Assembly (NCBI RefSeq): GCF_046736075.1
Contig: NZ_CP177163.1
Span: 3,100,001-3,164,000 of the forward strand
Direction of reading: 5' to 3'
Length of the DNA: 64,000 bases
DNA from: Stenotrophomonas sp046736075
GTDB lineage: Bacteria; Pseudomonadota; Gammaproteobacteria; Xanthomonadales; Xanthomonadaceae
Numbering within the stretch: the first letter of the stretch is position 1; each line of letters opens with the position of its first letter. The notes under the pieces were generated by a model. That model did not search any database. It had not been told where the DNA came from and saw nothing but the letters and a program-made list of their open reading frames with translations. A program made the position numbers and the translations under genes. Below, in pieces: positions 61,577-64,000 of this stretch.

Positions 61577-62235
61577 ACCTGCAGTACCTGAAACCGGCCG
61601 TGGCCTTCGTCGCGGCGCTCTCGCTGTCGGCGTGCGTGTCGCTGGATGAGCGCAAGGCCCCCTCGGCACCCGCAGTGGTGACCACCGTGTCGGCCGAGGC
61701 GCAACAGGCCGAACGTGCCCGCGTCGCCGCCGTTCTTGCGCAGCCGCAGTGGGCGTTCCAGGGCCGGGTGGCCATCAACAAAGGGCGCAACGGCGGCAAT
61801 GGCCGCATCGACTGGCAGCAGCAGGCCCGTCAGTACGTGGTCGAGCTGAGCGCGCCGGTGACCCGCCAGAGCTGGAAGCTGACCGGCGATACCCACCACG
61901 AAGGGGGGCGTCTGGAGGGGCTGGACGGCGGGCCGCGCCAGGGCGACGACGCCCAGCAGGTGCTGCTGGAGGCCACCGGCTGGGACATTCCGGTCAACCA
62001 GCTGCCCGACTGGGTGCGTGGCCTGGTGGCCGACGACGCGGCGCCGGCCGGGCAGGTCGAGCGTGACGGCGATGGCCGCCCACGTCGCGTGGAGCAGATG
62101 GGCTGGCAGGTCCAGTACCTGGACTGGTACCCGGCGGAGGGCGATCGCCCGGTGCTGCCGCGGCGGATCGAGGCGGTCAACGGCGACGCCAAAGTGCGCC
62201 TGGTGGTCGACAGCTGGGTGCTCGGCACCCCATGA
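61573..62235 (+). CDS. lolB: Outer-membrane lipoprotein receptor LolB
   Basis: Accepts lipoproteins from LolA and inserts them in the outer membrane. 220 residues: lipobox LSACVS (Cys near 21), then the LolB beta-barrel with WAFQGRVAINKGRNGGNGRIDWQQ and LEATGWDIPVNQLPDWVRG. Overlaps ispE by four bases (ATGA). Confidence 0.94.
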   Translation: MNLQYLKPAVAFVAALSLSACVSLDERKAPSAPAVVTTVSAEAQQAERARVAAVLAQPQWAFQGRVAINKGRNGGNGRIDWQQQARQYVVELSAPVTRQSWKLTGDTHHEGGRLEGLDGGPRQGDDAQQVLLEATGWDIPVNQLPDWVRGLVADDAAPAGQVERDGDGRPRRVEQMGWQVQYLDWYPAEGDRPVLPRRIEAVNGDAKVRLVVDSWVLGTP

Positions 62236-63101
62236 GCGCGCCGGACCTGAACGCGGGCTGGTCGCACTGGCCGGCCCCGGCCAAGCTGAACCTGTTCCTG
62301 CACATCACCGGCCGCCGCGCCGACGGCTATCACCAGCTGCAGACCGTGTTCCGCCTGCTCGACTGGGGTGACCGGCTCCGCGTGCGGGTGCGCGGGGATG
62401 GCCAGGTCCGCCGCGACGGGCCGTCGGTGGCCGGTGTGGCCGAGGCCGACGACCTCGCGGTGCGTGCGGCGCGCCTGCTTCAACGTGTCGCCAACGTCCG
62501 TCAAGGTGCGGACATCGGCATCGAAAAACACATTCCGGCCGGCGGTGGCTTCGGCGGCGGTTCGTCCGATGCGGCCACCGTTCTGGTCGCCCTGAACCAC
62601 CTGTGGGGGGCGGGCCTGGACGTGGACGCGCTGGCGGCGCTGGGCCTGCAGCTCGGTGCGGATGTGCCGGTGTTCGTGCGCGGCCACAACGCGTGGGCCG
62701 AGGGCGTCGGTGAACAGCTCACGCCGATGGACCTGTCGCCGGCCTGGTACGTGCTTGCCGATCCGGGCGTTCACGTCCCGACCGCTGCGCTTTTCGCATC
62801 ACCGGATTTGACGCGCGATGCCCCAGTGGCGAAAATAGAGGACTTCGCTTCCGGGTCTTTGCTCGGGAATGCGTTCGAGCCGGTCCTGCGCCGCCGCGAG
62901 CCCGCCGTAGAGGCGGTGCTGGTGGCGTTGAGCAGTATCGGCCGGGCACGACTCACCGGGTCGGGAAGCGGTTGTTTCGTCGAGTTCACCACGCGCGCTG
63001 CCGCCGAGCAGGCGTTGGCGGAGTTGCCGGAAGGACTGCGGGCATGGGTGGCTGCGGGCGTGGAGCGCTCGCCACTGCTTGATGTACTCGAGCGTTATTG
63101 A
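62232..63101 (+). CDS. ispE: 4-diphosphocytidyl-2-C-methyl-D-erythritol kinase
   Basis: GHMP kinase of the non-mevalonate isoprenoid pathway. 289 residues: APAKLNLFLHITGRRADGYHQL near 11, ATP loop PAGGGFGGGSSDAA near 103, and late LTGSGSGCFVEF. Downstream of lolB, upstream of tRNA-Gln and prs, the typical arrangement. Confidence 0.95.
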   Translation: MSAPDLNAGWSHWPAPAKLNLFLHITGRRADGYHQLQTVFRLLDWGDRLRVRVRGDGQVRRDGPSVAGVAEADDLAVRAARLLQRVANVRQGADIGIEKHIPAGGGFGGGSSDAATVLVALNHLWGAGLDVDALAALGLQLGADVPVFVRGHNAWAEGVGEQLTPMDLSPAWYVLADPGVHVPTAALFASPDLTRDAPVAKIEDFASGSLLGNAFEPVLRRREPAVEAVLVALSSIGRARLTGSGSGCFVEFTTRAAAEQALAELPEGLRAWVAAGVERSPLLDVLERY

Positions 63102-63111
63102 TTTTTGATGC

Positions 63112-63188
63112 AGGGGCGTCGCCAAGAGGCCCAAGGCACCAGGTTTTGATCCTGGCATTCGGAGGTTCGAATCCTCCCGCCCCTGCCA
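63112..63188 (+). tRNA. tRNA-Gln (anticodon TTG)
   Basis: Full cloverleaf: acceptor stem AGGGGCG/CGCCCCT, anticodon arm CCAGG-TTTTGAT-CCTGG with anticodon TTG, and T arm GGAGG-TTCGAAT-CCTCC. Ends with encoded CCA. Decodes CAA. Lies between ispE and prs, 10 bases after the ispE stop. Confidence 0.96.
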
Positions 63189-63327
63189 CTTGCGGATGTT
63201 TTGCCGCGAACCCTTGCGCACGCGATCTGCGCGGGCGCGGTCGAACCTCCGCAGTGTCGTCACCGCCGACGCCTCCGGGTGCCTGCGGCAGAGTTCTCCG
63301 CCAATCGCTCCCGCCCGAGACCGTCCC

Positions 63328-64000
63328 ATGATGCAAGAATCCCCCAACCTGCTGGTATTTTCCGGCAACGCCAACAAGCGCCTTGCGCAGAGCATCTGCA
63401 AGGAACTGGGGGTGCGACCGGGCAAGGCACTGGTCTCGCGCTTCTCCGATGGTGAAGTGCAGGTGGAAATCGAAGAGAACGTCCGCAAGCAGGACGTCTT
63501 CGTGATCCAGCCGACCTGTGCCCCCAGCGCCGAGAACCTGATGGAGCTGCTGGTGCTGATCGATGCGCTCAAGCGCGCCTCGGTCAACAGCGTCACCGCG
63601 GTGGTGCCGTACTTCGGCTACTCGCGCCAGGATCGCCGCATGCGTTCGTCGCGTGTGCCGATCACGGCCAAGGTCGCCGCCAAGATGTTCAGCGCCGTGG
63701 GGGCCGACCGGGTCCTGACGGTGGATCTGCATGCCGACCAGATTCAGGGTTTCTTCGACATGCCGGTCGACAACGTATATGCCTCGCCGCTGCTGCTCGC
63801 CGATATCTGGCGCGCGTACGGCACTGAAAACCTGATCGTGGTGTCCCCGGACGTGGGTGGTGTGGTGCGCGCGCGCGCCGTCGCCAAGCGCCTGGACGAC
63901 GCCGACCTGGCGATCATCGACAAGCGCCGTCCGCGCGCCAACGTCTCCACCGTGATGAACATCATCGGTGACGTCGAAGGCAAGACCTGCGTGATGGTCG
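63328..64000 (+). CDS. prs: Ribose-phosphate pyrophosphokinase (partial)
   Basis: Makes phosphoribosyl pyrophosphate for nucleotide, histidine and tryptophan synthesis. The frame starts at ATG 63328 (a second ATG follows) and is cut by the window after 224 codons. N-terminal LLVFSGNANKRLAQSICKELG, YFGYSRQDRR catalytic loop and DLHADQIQGFF PRPP-site region, VVSPDVGGVVRARAVAK are all seen. 63189-63327 shows no gene. Confidence 0.96.
   Translation, partial: MMQESPNLLVFSGNANKRLAQSICKELGVRPGKALVSRFSDGEVQVEIEENVRKQDVFVIQPTCAPSAENLMELLVLIDALKRASVNSVTAVVPYFGYSRQDRRMRSSRVPITAKVAAKMFSAVGADRVLTVDLHADQIQGFFDMPVDNVYASPLLLADIWRAYGTENLIVVSPDVGGVVRARAVAKRLDDADLAIIDKRRPRANVSTVMNIIGDVEGKTCVMV

Overview
The window is dense, GC-rich chromosomal DNA from a gammaproteobacterium of the family Xanthomonadaceae, most likely Stenotrophomonas. 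Three things point there. The gene order lptD-surA-pdxA-rsmA-apaG-apaH and the ahpC/ahpF-oxyR cluster are arranged as in xanthomonads. There is an ortholog of the Xanthomonas O-GlcNAc-transferase-like protein. Many intergenic gaps hold short palindromes ending in GTAG, of the type described as SMAG elements in S. maltophilia. Nearly everything is core chromosome; I see no complete prophage, insertion sequence, CRISPR array or secretion-system locus.

Layout. 1-784 is visibly richer in A and T than the rest; it carries a small secreted repeat protein and the possible 5' end of a minus-strand gene. 929-7523 holds an SGNH hydrolase, dgkA, a TerC-family protein, a lemA-TPM-TPM cluster, lgt-thyA and a small exported protein. 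A four-copy SMAG cluster separates this from folA. 8261-15388 (minus) is the envelope/ribosome-maturation operon lptD-surA-pdxA-rsmA-apaG-apaH. 15445-17564 (minus) carries a histone-deacetylase-like enzyme, a PduO-type cobalamin adenosyltransferase and a membrane protein. 17657-20034 holds two overlapping ubiquinone hydroxylase genes. 20060-24088 (minus) has an EF-hand protein, rlmM, a nucleoside deaminase and glnS, and then msrA runs on the plus strand.

25448-30361 (minus) is the peroxide-stress region: ahpC, ahpF, oxyR, rnk and tal, with a clear OxyR-like palindrome upstream of ahpC. 30711-35410 has prmC, a DUF5713 protein, pip, and a divergent LysR/MFS pair. A long alternating palindrome array (35424-36023) precedes a four-gene overlapping minus operon (nitroreductase, 5' nuclease, Nudix hydrolase, N-formylglutamate amidohydrolase-like). 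39012-41530 is a DUF1631 gene with a possible coupled leader ORF. pntAA and pntAB-pntB are separated by a minus-strand sigma factor/DUF3619/DUF3106 module. sufT, ilvE, a secreted subtilisin-like protease, a half-length asparaginase, wrbA, a YihY-family protein and a thioredoxin-like lipoprotein follow.

54066-54932 is an unusual nested tandem repeat. After it come ppk2 and the hemA-prfA-OGT-like operon (minus), then a TPR protein-lolB-ispE-tRNA-Gln-prs run (plus), the standard arrangement around ispE/prs. prs is cut by the window end.

The most interesting points are the nested 31-bp/167-bp repeat, GTAG palindromes that supply stop codons to three genes, the leader ORF and hairpin in front of the DUF1631 gene, the sigma/DUF3106 module inside the pnt locus, and the O-GlcNAc-transferase homolog. 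I found no convincing new multi-gene system. Calls rest on reading motifs and family resemblance; no database search was run.
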